A stretch of 64,000 nucleotides of DNA from positions 124,001 through 188,000 of the forward strand of contig NZ_VZZJ01000004.1 of the NCBI RefSeq assembly GCF_008806345.1, in the 5' to 3' direction. This document shows, in pieces, positions 1-9,305 of this stretch. How positions within the stretch are numbered: the stretch's first letter is position 1; every line of letters begins with the position of its first letter. Origin of the DNA: Methylobacterium planeticum. Lineage in GTDB: Bacteria; Pseudomonadota; Alphaproteobacteria; Rhizobiales; Beijerinckiaceae. The position numbers were made by a program, and so were the translations under genes. The notes beneath the pieces were generated by a model that was given only the letters and a program-made list of their open reading frames with translations, made no database searches and was not told where the DNA came from.

Positions 1-1077
1 CTGTTCCTGATCGTGGCGCTCCTCGTGCTCGCGCCCTGGGGCCTCGATTCCACCGACATCTACTCGTCGGTCCGCACGGCCTTCTTCGGCTTCAAGGTCG
101 GGGACGTCACGATCTCGCTCTCGAGCATCGCCCTCGGGATCGGCATCCTGATCCTCGGCATCGCCATCACGCGGGCGATCCAGCGCTGGCTGGAATACAC
201 CTACCTGCCGGCGACCGACCTCGACGCGGGCCTGCGCAACTCGATCTCGACGGTGAGCGGCTATGTCGGCTTCCTGCTCGCCCTCGCGCTGGCCTTCTCG
301 TATCTCGGCCTCAGCCTGGAGAAGCTCACGATCGTCGCCGGCGCCCTCTCGGTCGGTATCGGTTTCGGCCTGCAATCGATCGTCAACAACTTCGTGTCGG
401 GCCTGCTGCTCCTGTGGGAGCGCCCGATCCGCGTCGGCGATCAGGTGCTGATCGGCGACAGCGAGGGCATCGTGAAGCGCATCTCGGTGCGCTCCACCGA
501 GATCCAGACCTTCGACCGCTCGGCCGTGATCGTGCCGAACTCGAACCTGATCTCGGGGGTGGTGAAGAACCGGGTCCGGGGCGACCGCACCGGCCGGGTC
601 ACGATCACCGTGGGGGTCCTGCGCAACCAGGACCCGGTGCTGGCCGCCGAGCTGATCGCGCGCTGCGCCACGTCGCACCCGGACGTGCTGAAGGAGCCCG
701 CCCCCCGGGTGGTGTTCCGCAAGATCGGCGACACCTATCTCGATTTCGAGCTGATCGCCATGATCGTCGATGTCGGCCTCGGCCTGAAGGTGCAGACGGA
801 CTTGAACTTTGCCGTGTTCAAGACCTTATCTGACGCCGGGCTGATCCCCCCGATGGGGCCCGGCGCCAGCATCGTCACGGTGCAGGGGCTCGACGGGATG
901 CAGTCCGCTCTCGGCGAGATCGCCGGCAAGTTCGGGGTCGGGCCCGGCCGCGGCGGGGACGAGGGACGGCGCGCAAGCGGGGACAGCCCCGCCGCGGCGG
1001 CGCCCGCGCTCGAGGAGGCGGAGCCCGTGCGGTCGGCGGTCCCGCGGGACCTCAACCGGCGGAGCGCCGGGAGCTGA
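1..1077 (+). CDS. MscS-family mechanosensitive ion channel, 5' end outside window
   Basis: The frame is open to the left edge, so this is the C-terminal part of a larger protein of at least 358 residues. Two or three hydrophobic segments come first. The MscS pore-helix signature follows (GALSVGIGFGLQ, then IVNNFVSG), and then the beta-domain (WERPIRVGDQV, VPNSNLISG). This family forms inner-membrane channels that open on hypo-osmotic shock. The last 60 residues are Gly/Ala/Pro/Arg-rich and probably disordered. The true start lies upstream; the GTG at 13 is just a codon inside the frame. It is followed 19 bp later by a lipoprotein gene on the same strand. Family assignment is secure; the size of the N-terminal part is unknown. 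Confidence 0.9.
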   Translation: MFLIVALLVLAPWGLDSTDIYSSVRTAFFGFKVGDVTISLSSIALGIGILILGIAITRAIQRWLEYTYLPATDLDAGLRNSISTVSGYVGFLLALALAFSYLGLSLEKLTIVAGALSVGIGFGLQSIVNNFVSGLLLLWERPIRVGDQVLIGDSEGIVKRISVRSTEIQTFDRSAVIVPNSNLISGVVKNRVRGDRTGRVTITVGVLRNQDPVLAAELIARCATSHPDVLKEPAPRVVFRKIGDTYLDFELIAMIVDVGLGLKVQTDLNFAVFKTLSDAGLIPPMGPGASIVTVQGLDGMQSALGEIAGKFGVGPGRGGDEGRRASGDSPAAAAPALEEAEPVRSAVPRDLNRRSAGS

Positions 1078-1096
1078 GGCGGTCGGCGAGGACAGG

Positions 1097-1636
1097 GTGG
1101 GACGGCGGATCGTGCGTGTCAGTGTGGTGGCGACTCTCCGGGCGACGGCGCTGCGCGTCTCCCTTCTCGGCCTCGCGGCCGCAGGGCTCCTGAGCGCCTG
1201 CGCGGGCGGCCCGCAGACCACCTCCGCCCTGCCGAGCCTGTACTGGCCGATGACCACGAACGCGGCGCAGCTCGACACGGCGGCGGCCCGGGACATGATC
1301 TCGGCCTATCGCCGGGGCCGCGGCGGCACCGACCTCGCCCTCGATCCGGAGCTCCAGCGCCTCGCCGAGGCCGAGGCCGCCGCGATGGCGCTGGCCGACC
1401 GGCCGAGCAAGGCCCAGACCGTGAAGGCCGCGGTGGAGCATCTCGGCTACAAGTCGGCCAACGCCAACCTGTCGGCGGGCTACCACACCCTCGCGGAGGC
1501 CTTCTCGGGCTGGCGCGACAGCCCGCCGAACAACGCCGTGATGCTCGACCCAGCGGCCGCCCGCATGGGCATCGCCACCGCCTACGCGCCGAACTCCAAG
1601 TACAAGGTCTACTGGGCGCTCCTGGTCGCCCGGTAG
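1097..1636 (+). CDS. CAP (SCP/PR1)-domain lipoprotein
   Basis: Codes for 179 residues from a GTG start. A basic N-terminus and hydrophobic stretch end in a lipobox (LLSAC, Cys35), so the product is probably an outer-membrane or periplasmic lipoprotein. Residues about 50-178 resemble the bacterial CAP domain: an N-terminal helix (MISAYRR), a region DPELQRLAEAEAAAMA, then AFSGWRDSPPNN and a final YWALLVAR strand. The role of bacterial CAP proteins is mostly unknown. It lies 19 bp after the MscS gene and may be co-transcribed. Its stop is 2 bp from the convergent motB-like stop. An internal GTG at 1112 is an alternative start that would still leave the lipobox. Confidence 0.78.
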   Translation: MGRRIVRVSVVATLRATALRVSLLGLAAAGLLSACAGGPQTTSALPSLYWPMTTNAAQLDTAAARDMISAYRRGRGGTDLALDPELQRLAEAEAAAMALADRPSKAQTVKAAVEHLGYKSANANLSAGYHTLAEAFSGWRDSPPNNAVMLDPAAARMGIATAYAPNSKYKVYWALLVAR

Positions 1637-1638
1637 CC

Positions 1639-2469
1639 TCAGCGCAGGCCCTTGAGCGGGGTCGGGGGCGCTTCCTTGAGGAGCGTCACCGTCACCCGGC
1701 GGTTGGCCGCGAGGTAGGGGTTGTCGGGAAACAGCGGCTCGGTGTCGGCCTTGCCGGTCACGGAGGCGAAGCGGTCGTCGGGCACGCCCGCGCCCGCCAG
1801 GATCTCCCGCACGCTGATGGCGCGGCTCGCCGACAATTCCCAGGGCGGGGCCGGGGGCCGGGTGCCGGGCCGGTCGCTCGCCGTGAAGCCCGTCACGGTG
1901 ACGCGGTTCGGGAGCTGGCGGATCGCCGGCGCGAGGCGCTCGAGGAGGCGGCGGGTGCGGTCGTTCGGGCGGCTCGAGCCCTCGGGGAACATCGAGCGCC
2001 CGTCCTGGTCGACGATGGTCAGGTCGAGTCCCTTCGGGGTCGGCGTGATGATGATGTTCTTCGACAGCTCCGAGACCTCGGGCATGTCCTGCAGCGCCTG
2101 CCGCAGGGAGGCGGCGGCGAGCCCGAAATTCTCCGCCTCGCCGCGGTCGGTCAGGCCGATCTCGCTGCTCTGGTCGAGGGCGGGCGGGGTGGTGCGGTCG
2201 CTCGCGCGCTCGGGGGGCACCTCGCGCAGGTACTTGACGTGGTCGGCCGTCGGCAGGCCCATCGACTCGATGATGCCGGCGAACTTCGAGTCCTTGTTGG
2301 TGCCGAAGGCGTCGCGCATCGAGCCCGCCACCACCTGCATCTTCTTCTGATCCTGCGTCGAGTAGGCGGCGATCATCACGAAGAAGCTCATCAGGAGCGC
2401 CATCAGGTCGGCGAAGGTGACGAACCAGCCGTGCCCGCCATGCGCGCCGCCGCGCTTCTTCCTCGCCAC
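1639..2469 (-). CDS. motB: MotB/OmpA-family flagellar motor stator protein
   Basis: Codes for 276 residues. The N-terminus is basic with a Gly/His stretch, followed by one membrane helix carrying FVTFADLMALLMSFF. Its Asp is the ion-binding residue of MotB/PomB stators. The C-terminal 110 residues are an OmpA-like peptidoglycan-binding domain (VTVTGFTASD, LSASRAISVREIL, NRRVTVTLL). It sits 25 bp downstream of the motA-like gene, as expected for a two-gene stator operon. No other flagellar gene is in the window, so the pair is detached from any flagellar cluster here. A TolR/ExbD-like role is unlikely given the OmpA domain. Confidence 0.85.
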   Translation of the reverse strand: MARKKRGGAHGGHGWFVTFADLMALLMSFFVMIAAYSTQDQKKMQVVAGSMRDAFGTNKDSKFAGIIESMGLPTADHVKYLREVPPERASDRTTPPALDQSSEIGLTDRGEAENFGLAAASLRQALQDMPEVSELSKNIIITPTPKGLDLTIVDQDGRSMFPEGSSRPNDRTRRLLERLAPAIRQLPNRVTVTGFTASDRPGTRPPAPPWELSASRAISVREILAGAGVPDDRFASVTGKADTEPLFPDNPYLAANRRVTVTLLKEAPPTPLKGLR

Positions 2470-2494
2470 AGGCCGGTCCTCCTGTCGCGGGGTC

Positions 2495-3268
2495 TCAGGC
2501 GGCCTCGGCCGTGAGCTCGTCGCGGTGGTTGTGGGGCAGGTAGGCGATCAGCATCTCCCGGACGAGGGAGGAGCTCTTCTGGTCGCGGATCAGCAGGATG
2601 CCGTCGATGATGAGCGAGCGCGAGACGTCCTCCTCCTCGAGCTTGACGTGCAGCTTGTCGGCCAGCGGCAGGGTGATCATGTTGGCGATGAGCGCGCCGT
2701 ACAGGGTGGCGAGCAGGGCGGTCGCCATGGCCGGGCCGAGCTTCGAGGGGTCGGACATGTTGGCGAACATCGTCACCATGCCGAGGATCGTGCCGATCAT
2801 GCCCCAGGCCGGGGCGCAATCCCCGAAGGCGCGGTAGATCTTCGAGCCCTCGTCGAGATGCATCAGGAAGTTGTCCCGGTCGCGCTCCATCGTGTCGCGG
2901 ATGAACTCGCGGTCGTAGCCGTCGGCGATGTAGCGGGCGCCCTGGGCCAGGAACGGGTCGGAGATCTCCATGTTCTCGAGCGCCATCGGGCCGCTCTTGC
3001 GCACCACGTCGGCGATCTTGGTGATCTCCTCGATCAGCTCGCGCGGCTTCACCGAGCGCATGCTGAAGGCGAAGCGCAGGCCCATCGGCAGGCCGTGCAT
3101 GATGGTGGTGAAGGGGAAGCGCATCATGGTGGCGGCGGTGGCGCCGCCGAAGATCACGATCACCGCGTGCTTGTCGAAATAGGCGGCGAAATTGCCCCCG
3201 TCGATCATGATCAGGATGAACACCACGGCGAAGCCGCCGATCAGACCGACACCGGTTGCGAGATCCAT
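2495..3268 (-). CDS. motA: MotA/PomA-family flagellar motor stator protein
   Basis: Codes for 257 residues and starts with ATG. The N-terminal MDLATGVGLIGGF and the early IVIFGGATAATMM helix resemble the PomA branch more than E. coli MotA. The cytoplasmic loop region (ARYIADGYDREFIRDTMERD) is followed by the paired helices APAWGMIGTILGMVTMF and GPAMATALLATLYGALIAN typical of MotA/TolQ/ExbB channels. MotA and MotB together form the torque-generating ion channel in the inner membrane. Whether the coupling ion is H+ or Na+ cannot be told from sequence alone. First gene of the pair with motB; transcription starts in the 273-bp region shared with the divergent ABC exporter. Confidence 0.87.
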   Translation of the reverse strand: MDLATGVGLIGGFAVVFILIMIDGGNFAAYFDKHAVIVIFGGATAATMMRFPFTTIMHGLPMGLRFAFSMRSVKPRELIEEITKIADVVRKSGPMALENMEISDPFLAQGARYIADGYDREFIRDTMERDRDNFLMHLDEGSKIYRAFGDCAPAWGMIGTILGMVTMFANMSDPSKLGPAMATALLATLYGALIANMITLPLADKLHVKLEEEDVSRSLIIDGILLIRDQKSSSLVREMLIAYLPHNHRDELTAEAA

Positions 3269-3541
3269 GATGACGATGCCTGGCGGTGGGCTGGATGCCG
3301 CGAACGGCCCCGGGAGGACGGCTCCGTCTCGATCGATACGGAATCTCGCTGAACGAACCGTAAAAATCGGCCGGAGCCCTTGCGGACACCGTCATGCTGC
3401 GTTCAGGCAGGAACCCGCATAAGCCTTTCAGCCTCAGGAGGTTGAGGGCCCGCAGCGGGCTCGTGCCCCGCGAGGCGGCGGAACGACGGCGAAGGACCCG
3501 GAAACACGGGCCGCGCCCTGGGCAGGTCATCGGAGCTCCTC

Positions 3542-5314
3542 ATGTCGCTGGTTCGACTCTACGCGCGGGTCATGGGTCTCCTCGGGCCCGACAAGCGCCT
3601 CGCCTGCGGCCTGGCGCTCGCCAACGTGGCGCTGGCGGTCGCGGCCTTCGCCGAGCCGCTGCTGATGGGCCGCATCATCGACCAGCTCACCCACCTGAAG
3701 AGCGGCACGAACGCCCTGCCCACCATGGTGCCGCTGATCCTCGCCTGGGTCGCCTTCGGCTTCTTCACCATCGCGGCGGGCGTCGCCATCGCGCTGCACT
3801 CCGACCGGCTCGCCCATCGCAGCCGGCTGACCACCATGGCGAACTACTTCGAGCACGTCCTCGACCTGCCGATCGCCTTCCATGCCTCGAACCATTCGGG
3901 CCGCGTCCTCAAGGCGATGCTCGAGGGCACGAACGGCATGGCCTGGCTCTGGCTCGGCTTCTTCCGCGACCATTTCGCCGCCCTCGTCTCCCTCGGCGTG
4001 CTGCTGCCCCTGACCCTGTTCGTGAACTGGCAGCTCGGCACGATCCTGGTGGTCCTCGTCGTGATCTTCACGGCGCTCACGACCTTCGTGATGCGCCGGA
4101 CCGAGACCCTCCAGGGCGAGGTCGAGCACTACCATTCGGGCCTCGCCGCCCACGCCTCGGACGCCCTCGGCAACGTCGCGGTGATCCAGTCCTTCACCCG
4201 CGCCAAGGCCGAGAAGGAGGCGATGCACGGGATCATCCGCAACCTGCTCGCCGCCCAGATCCCGGTCCTGTCCTGGTGGGCGCTCGCGGCCGTGGCCACC
4301 AAGGCCGCCGCGACCCTGACCATGACGGCGATCTTCATCACCGGCATCGTGCTCTACCAGTCCGGCGCCACCACGGTCGGCGAGGTCGTGGCCTTCATGA
4401 GCCTCGCCACCATGCTGGTGTCGCGCCTCGACCACGTGGTCAGCTTCGTCAACGGCCTGTTCCAGCAGGCGCCCAAGATGGCCGAGTTCTTCGAGATCGT
4501 CGACACGGTCCCGGCGGTGCGCGACCGTCCGGCCGCCAAGATGGTCGCCCGCTTCGAGGGCGAGGTCAGCTTCGAGGGCGTCGCGTTCTCCTACGACGGC
4601 CGCCGCAAGGCCCTCGACGGGGTGTCCTTCACGGCGCGGCCCGGCGAGACCGTGGCCCTCGTCGGCACCACGGGCTCGGGCAAGTCGACGACCGTCGGCC
4701 TGCTGCACCGGACCTTCGACCCGCAGAGCGGCGCGATCCGCATCGACGGCACCGACATCCGCGACATCGGCCTTTCGAGCCTGCGCCACAACATCGGCGT
4801 GGTGTTCCAGGAGCCGATGCTGTTCGCCCGCTCGATCCGCGAGAACCTTCAGGTCGGCCGACCCGACGCCACCGATGCCGAGATGCTCGACGCCCTCGAC
4901 CGCGCCCAGGCGAGCGCCTTCATGGCCCGCCAGCCCGACGGCCTCGACACCGTCATCGGCGAGCGCGGTCGCTCGCTCTCGGGGGGCGAGCGCCAGCGCC
5001 TCTCGATCGCCCGCGCGCTCCTGAAGAACCCGCCGGTCCTGATCCTCGACGAGGCCACGAGCGCCCTCGACGCCGCCACCGAGCGCAAGCTCCAGGGCGC
5101 GCTCGAGGCGGTGATGGAGGGGCGCACCACCTTCGTGATCGCGCACCGCCTCGCCACGATCCGCAACGCGGACCGCATCCTGGTCTTCCACGAGGGCCGC
5201 ATCGTCGAGGCCGGCACCTTCGACGGGCTCGTCGCCGAGAACGGCCGGTTCGCCGAGCTCGCCCGGGCCCAGTTCATGGCGGCCGAGGCCGAGGACATGC
5301 CCCTGGCCGCCTGA
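3542..5314 (+). CDS. ndvA: NdvA/ChvA-type ABC exporter, fused permease and ATPase
   Basis: Codes for 590 residues. Residues 1-320 are the six-helix exporter domain. Residues 335-580 are the ATPase with Walker A (GTTGSGKST), signature ([10 protein letters not shown]), Walker B ([12 protein letters not shown]) and the switch His (IAHRL). The opening ([19 protein letters not shown], then [11 protein letters not shown]) matches my memory of NdvA/ChvA, which export cyclic beta-1,2-glucan to the periplasm. The glucan synthase NdvB is not in this window, so the substrate is inferred. A GGAG Shine-Dalgarno lies 6 bp before the ATG at 3542. Divergent from motA and convergent with the BrkB-like gene, with a strong hairpin between. 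Confidence 0.8.
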   Translation: MSLVRLYARVMGLLGPDKRLACGLALANVALAVAAFAEPLLMGRIIDQLTHLKSGTNALPTMVPLILAWVAFGFFTIAAGVAIALHSDRLAHRSRLTTMANYFEHVLDLPIAFHASNHSGRVLKAMLEGTNGMAWLWLGFFRDHFAALVSLGVLLPLTLFVNWQLGTILVVLVVIFTALTTFVMRRTETLQGEVEHYHSGLAAHASDALGNVAVIQSFTRAKAEKEAMHGIIRNLLAAQIPVLSWWALAAVATKAAATLTMTAIFITGIVLYQSGATTVGEVVAFMSLATMLVSRLDHVVSFVNGLFQQAPKMAEFFEIVDTVPAVRDRPAAKMVARFEGEVSFEGVAFSYDGRRKALDGVSFTARPGETVALVGTTGSGKSTTVGLLHRTFDPQSGAIRIDGTDIRDIGLSSLRHNIGVVFQEPMLFARSIRENLQVGRPDATDAEMLDALDRAQASAFMARQPDGLDTVIGERGRSLSGGERQRLSIARALLKNPPVLILDEATSALDAATERKLQGALEAVMEGRTTFVIAHRLATIRNADRILVFHEGRIVEAGTFDGLVAENGRFAELARAQFMAAEAEDMPLAA

Positions 5315-5341
5315 GCGGCGTCCTGCGAGACCACAACAAAA

Positions 5342-5369
5342 CGGCCCGCTTCCTTCGGGAGGCGGGCCG
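5342..5369. terminator. Hairpin with A/T tract between convergent genes
   Basis: A 12-bp stem with one G-T pair (5342-5353 with 5358-5369) closes a TTCG loop. On the minus strand it is followed by TTTTGTTGTGG, which makes a good Rho-independent terminator for the BrkB-like gene, and the hairpin can also stop the exporter transcript on the plus strand. Confidence 0.7.
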
Positions 5370-5474
5370 CGCGAGGTGGAAACATCGCATGGAGCATGAG
5401 GCAAAGTCGCCGAAGCGGCGTTCGGTTCCGGGATCGGCGCACGGACCCTACCCTCGCGGGGGCGAGGCCCTGCG

Positions 5475-6359
5475 TCAGAGCAGGCGGGCGCGCTCGTGCT
5501 TGGCCTGCATCTGCGCCTGCAGCCGGCGCCGTCTCGCGGCGATGACCGTGCCGTTGATCTCGCCGCCGAACAGGAACATCGCGGCGAGCCAGTAGAGGAA
5601 GACCAGGAACACCATCGCGGTGGCGAGGCCCCCGTAGGTCGACGCGTAGGCGTTCGAGAAGCGGTCGAGGTAGTAGCCGAAGCCGAGCCCCGCCAGGAAC
5701 CAGAGCAGCAGGGTGACGGCGACGCCGGGCAGCACGGACCAGAACGTGCGCCGGCCGGCGGCGACGAACTTGTGGGCGATGATCAGCACGCTCGCGATCA
5801 GGAAGGCCGTGATGCCGATGCGCCCGATCGCGACGGTGAGGCTCAGGGGCTCGAGGCCCGGTGCCACGTTGAGGAGGTTGCGCCAGATCAGGGGCCCGAG
5901 CACCACCAGGAACGCGAAGGCGAGCATCGCGAAGGCGCCGCAGACGACGTAGCCGATCGATTCGAGCCGCGTCAGCCACCAGGGCCGCATCTCGCGCAGG
6001 CCGTAGGCGCGGTTGAGCCCGACCCGCAGGCTCTCGACGCCGGAGGACGAGAAGTAGAGGGCGAGCACGGCGCCGAGCGTCAGCACGCCGCCGCGCTGCT
6101 CCGTCAGCACCCGGTGCATCTCGTTGACGATGGGCTTGGCGACCTCCCGGGGCCAGGCGTCGAAGATCAGGACGCCCGCCTCGTCGGCCAGGGACTTGGT
6201 GCCGAACAGGCCGGCCAGCGCCGCGAGCAGGATCAGGAACGGGAACAGCGAGGTCAGGATCGAGAGCGCGATGTGGCTCGCGATGGCCCAGCCGTCGTGG
6301 GACACGAAGCGCTGCGCGGCGATCCCTGCGACTTCGAGGCTGGTGCGGAGGCGTCTCAC
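5475..6359 (-). CDS. YihY/BrkB-family inner-membrane protein
   Basis: Codes for 294 residues from a GTG start; no ATG is available upstream in frame and no clear Shine-Dalgarno is visible. It has about six membrane helices. Family marks are the HDGWAIASHIALSILTSLFPF region, the YFSSSGVESLRVGLNRAYG segment, a mid-protein SYTx-less variant, and the end AMVFLVFLYWLAAMFLFGGEIN. The C-terminal tail is basic. The family was once called ribonuclease BN by mistake; its function is not established, although transport or envelope roles are proposed. Monocistronic by context, between convergent ndvA and a divergent DMT permease. Confidence 0.85.
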   Translation of the reverse strand: MRRLRTSLEVAGIAAQRFVSHDGWAIASHIALSILTSLFPFLILLAALAGLFGTKSLADEAGVLIFDAWPREVAKPIVNEMHRVLTEQRGGVLTLGAVLALYFSSSGVESLRVGLNRAYGLREMRPWWLTRLESIGYVVCGAFAMLAFAFLVVLGPLIWRNLLNVAPGLEPLSLTVAIGRIGITAFLIASVLIIAHKFVAAGRRTFWSVLPGVAVTLLLWFLAGLGFGYYLDRFSNAYASTYGGLATAMVFLVFLYWLAAMFLFGGEINGTVIAARRRRLQAQMQAKHERARLL

Positions 6360-6566
6360 GAAAGGGCTACTCGGGCGTCGCGGCAGCTGCGGCCGGGATA
6401 CGAGGGCGCGGGGACCCGTTCGTCAACGCATCGGGCCGACCGGCGCGCCGTTCGGGCCGGCAGTGAAGGATCCGCGCAACGCTGCGGTGAAACGAAGCGG
6501 CCCGCCCGCCGGCGAGCCCAGATCGCGGTTGCCAAGGCTCCGGGAGCGTGATGCCTGCGCGGGGCC

Positions 6567-7454
6567 ATGTCCACCGCCCCGCGCCCGCCCGCCATCGCCA
6601 GCCTCGTGCCGAGCCTGTTCGTCGTGATCTGGGCGACGGGCTTCATCGCCGCCCGGCTCGTCGCCCCCTACTCGGAGCCGCTGACCTTCGTGGCGGCCCG
6701 CGTCGTCAGCGTCGCGGCGGTGCTCGCCGTCATCGCGTGGATCGCCGGAGCGCGATGGCCGCGGGACGCCCTCGGCTGGCGCAACGCCCTCGTGGCGGGC
6801 GTGCTGATGCAGGGCCTCTACGTGCTCGGCGTGTTCTGGTCGGTGCATCGCGGGTTGCCCGCCGGGATCGCGGCCCTCGTCGGCAGCCTGCAGCCGCTGC
6901 TGACCGCGATGCTGGCCCGGCCGCTGCTCGGCGAGTTCGTGAGCCGGCGCCGCTGGCTCGGCATCGGGATCGGCTTCGTCGGCGCCGGCCTCGTGCTCGC
7001 CCCGAAGATCGGGGCGGCCGACACCTCCGGCATCCCGCCGCTCGCCCTGGCGGCCTGCCTCGGCGCCATGGCGGCGATGACGCTCGGCACCCTGTGGCAG
7101 AAGCGCACGAGCGCGGCCGCCGATCTCCTCACCAACGCGACGGTGCAGTTCGTCGGCGCGGCCGCGCTCGCCGTCCCCCTGGCGCTCCTCGCCGAGGAGG
7201 GCCGCGTCACGCCGGCGCTGCCGCTCGCCTTCGGCATGGCGTGGTCGGTCTTCGTCAACTCGGTGGCGGGGATCCTGCTCCTGCTCTGGCTGATCCGGCG
7301 CGGCGCGGTGGCGGGCGTCGCCTCCCTGCTGTTCCTGGTCCCGCCGGTCTCGGCCGCGATGGCCTACCTCCTGTTCGGCGAGGCGCTGACCCCGATTCAG
7401 ATCGCCGGGATGGCCGTGGCGACGGCCGGCGTCGCCATCGCGAACCGGGGCTGA
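6567..7454 (+). CDS. EamA/DMT-superfamily permease
   Basis: Codes for 295 residues, nearly all hydrophobic, with about ten predicted helices in two EamA repeats of roughly 140 residues. The first repeat begins ASLVPSLFVVIWATGFIAARL, the usual opening of these exporters (WxxxF with a small motif). The second ends SAAMAYLLFGEALTPIQIAGMAVATAGV. Members export amino acids or other metabolites, but the substrate cannot be named. The ATG at 6567 fits the family N-terminus. Stands alone, 119 bp before mcd and divergent from the BrkB-like gene. Confidence 0.87.
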   Translation: MSTAPRPPAIASLVPSLFVVIWATGFIAARLVAPYSEPLTFVAARVVSVAAVLAVIAWIAGARWPRDALGWRNALVAGVLMQGLYVLGVFWSVHRGLPAGIAALVGSLQPLLTAMLARPLLGEFVSRRRWLGIGIGFVGAGLVLAPKIGAADTSGIPPLALAACLGAMAAMTLGTLWQKRTSAAADLLTNATVQFVGAAALAVPLALLAEEGRVTPALPLAFGMAWSVFVNSVAGILLLLWLIRRGAVAGVASLLFLVPPVSAAMAYLLFGEALTPIQIAGMAVATAGVAIANRG

Positions 7455-7462
7455 CCGAAAAG

Positions 7463-7537
7463 TATAATGAATTCGAGGGAGATGATCGGCGGAGAAATGC
7501 GAGAAACCTCTACTGTGCCGGCGAACCCGCCTATAAT
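7463..7537 (+). promoter_or_regulatory. Candidate mcd promoter region with two TATAATGA copies
   Basis: The 119-bp gap before mcd is AT-richer than its surroundings and holds TATAATGA twice, at 7463 and 7532. The second TATAAT (7532-7537) lies 37 bp before the mcd ATG. No good -35 hexamer sits 16-18 bp upstream of either copy, so this is a tentative call. Confidence 0.3.
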
Positions 7538-7573
7538 GAGCCTCAGCACGTAACAATCTTGAGAGTTTGACAT

Positions 7574-9256
7574 ATGTCCGCTTCCCCCGCCGTCTCGCAG
7601 GAGCCGCAGGATCTCGTCGCGCTGACGCGCGACGCGGCGGCCTCCGCCAAGACGCTCGTCGCCGAGGCCACCCGCCGCGTCCGCACCCGGGTGATGGGCC
7701 CGGACGGCAAGGTCGACCCGGCCAAGCTCGAGGCCGAGCAGCACGCGGCCCACGGCCTCGCCTGGATCGCGACCTACGGCGAGGCCGTGCGCGAGCTCGC
7801 GAGCTACGCCGCCACCCTGCGGGAGGCCGGCAAGCTCGGGGAGACCGAGACGCTTCTCGTGAAGATCGGCGCGGGCGAGTACCTCGACCAGATGTTCGGC
7901 GGCATCCCGATGAGCCAGGGCGAGATGGTGCGCCCGACGGGGTCCCTCGGCCTGTCGGCCCGCGAGGTCGCGCAGTTCCGCTCCGACGCCGTCGAGGCCC
8001 TGATCGCCTACGGCAACACCGCCGAGAACCGCGCCGCGCTGGTGGCCCGGATCCGCGACAACGGCGGCTCGGCCACGATCGGCGATTCCGGCCTCGACGA
8101 GGACATGGAGGCGATCCGCTCCGAGATGCGGCGCTTCGGCAAGGCCGAGGTGGCGGCTCAGGCGCATGAGTGGCACCTGAAGAACGACTACATCCCGATG
8201 GCGATCGTCGAGAAGATGGCCGAGCTCGGCGTCTTCGGCCTGACCATCCCCGAGGAATACGGCGGCATGGGCCTGCCGAAGATCTCGATGTGCGTGGTCT
8301 CGGAGGAATTGTCGCGCGCCTATATCGGGGTCGGCTCGCTCGGCACCCGCTCGGAGATCGCGGCCGAGCTGATCCTGTGCGGCGGCACCGAGGAGCAGAA
8401 GAGCCGCTTCCTGCCGAAGATCGCCTCGGGCGAGATCCTGCCGACCGCGGTCTTCACCGAGCCGAACACCGGCTCGGACCTCGCCTCCCTGCGCACCAAG
8501 GCGGTGAAGGACGGCGACGTCTGGAAGATCTCGGGCAACAAGACCTGGATCACGCATCCGGTCCGCGCCGACATCATGACCGTGCTCGTTCGCACGAAGC
8601 CCGAGGAGAAGGGCCACAGGGGCCTCTCGATGCTGATCGCTGAGAAGCCCCGCGGAACCGACGCCGAGCCCTTCCCGGTGGCCGGCCTCTCGGGCGGCGA
8701 GATCGAGGTGCTCGGCTACCGCGGCATGAAGGAGTACGAGCTCGCCTTCGAGGCCTTCGAGGTGCCGGCCGCCAACCTGCTGGGCGAGGTCGAGGGCAAG
8801 GGCTTCGCCCAGCTGATGCAGACCTTCGAATCGGCCCGGATCCAGACCGCGGCGCGCGCCATCGGCGTGGCCCAGTCGGCCCTCGATGTCGGCCTGCGCT
8901 ACGCCGAGGAGCGGGTGCAGTTCGGCAAGGCGCTGGTGAATTTCCCGCGCGTCGCCGACAAGCTCGCCATGATGGCGGTCGAGATCAACATCGCCCGCCA
9001 GCTCACCTACTTCTCGGCCCGCGAGAAGGACGAGGGCAAGCGCTGCGACCTCGAGGCCGGCATGGCCAAGCTCCTCGGCGCCCGCGTCGCCTGGGCGGCG
9101 GCCGACAACGCCCTGCAGATCCACGGCGGCAACGGCTTCGCGCTGGAATACGCGGTCAGCCGCCTGCTCTGCGACGCCCGCATCCTCTCGATCTTCGAGG
9201 GCGCGGCGGAGATCCAGGCGCAGGTCATCGCCCGCCGCCTGCTCGAGGCCGCCTGA
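7574..9256 (+). CDS. mcd: (2S)-methylsuccinyl-CoA dehydrogenase
   Basis: Codes for 560 residues, far longer than a typical acyl-CoA dehydrogenase (about 380). An N-terminal extension of about 150 residues is characteristic of Mcd. The remainder holds the usual folds: IPEEYGGMGLPKISM, the flavin-binding FTEPNTGSDLASLRT and ISGNKTWITH, and the C-terminal QIHGGNGFALEYAVSRLLCDARI with FEGAAEIQAQVIARRLLE. Mcd oxidises (2S)-methylsuccinyl-CoA to mesaconyl-CoA in the ethylmalonyl-CoA pathway, which regenerates glyoxylate during growth on C1 and C2 compounds. Single gene, ending in a perfect palindrome. An alternative reading as a generic long acyl-CoA dehydrogenase is possible but less likely. Confidence 0.85.
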   Translation: MSASPAVSQEPQDLVALTRDAAASAKTLVAEATRRVRTRVMGPDGKVDPAKLEAEQHAAHGLAWIATYGEAVRELASYAATLREAGKLGETETLLVKIGAGEYLDQMFGGIPMSQGEMVRPTGSLGLSAREVAQFRSDAVEALIAYGNTAENRAALVARIRDNGGSATIGDSGLDEDMEAIRSEMRRFGKAEVAAQAHEWHLKNDYIPMAIVEKMAELGVFGLTIPEEYGGMGLPKISMCVVSEELSRAYIGVGSLGTRSEIAAELILCGGTEEQKSRFLPKIASGEILPTAVFTEPNTGSDLASLRTKAVKDGDVWKISGNKTWITHPVRADIMTVLVRTKPEEKGHRGLSMLIAEKPRGTDAEPFPVAGLSGGEIEVLGYRGMKEYELAFEAFEVPAANLLGEVEGKGFAQLMQTFESARIQTAARAIGVAQSALDVGLRYAEERVQFGKALVNFPRVADKLAMMAVEINIARQLTYFSAREKDEGKRCDLEAGMAKLLGARVAWAAADNALQIHGGNGFALEYAVSRLLCDARILSIFEGAAEIQAQVIARRLLEAA

Positions 9257-9260
9257 GATC

Positions 9261-9288
9261 GCGGCGCCGGCCCGCGGGCCGGCGCCGC
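9261..9288. terminator. Perfect 28-bp palindrome between convergent genes
   Basis: The 14 bases from 9261 (GCGGCGCCGGCCCG) are followed directly by their exact reverse complement. It starts 4 bp after the mcd stop and ends 17 bp before the convergent small gene. There is no T tract. A bidirectional terminator is the simplest reading. Confidence 0.6.
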
Positions 9289-9305
9289 TCCGGCCGGCCT
9301 CAATC

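Noticed and set aside
3527..5404. A 625-residue minus-strand frame opposite the ABC exporter
   Set aside because: Composition is that of an antisense shadow and the plus strand holds all ABC motifs.
7463..7537. Two TATAATGA copies as a tandem promoter
   Set aside because: Neither has an acceptable -35 at 16-18 bp, so only a low-confidence site is listed.
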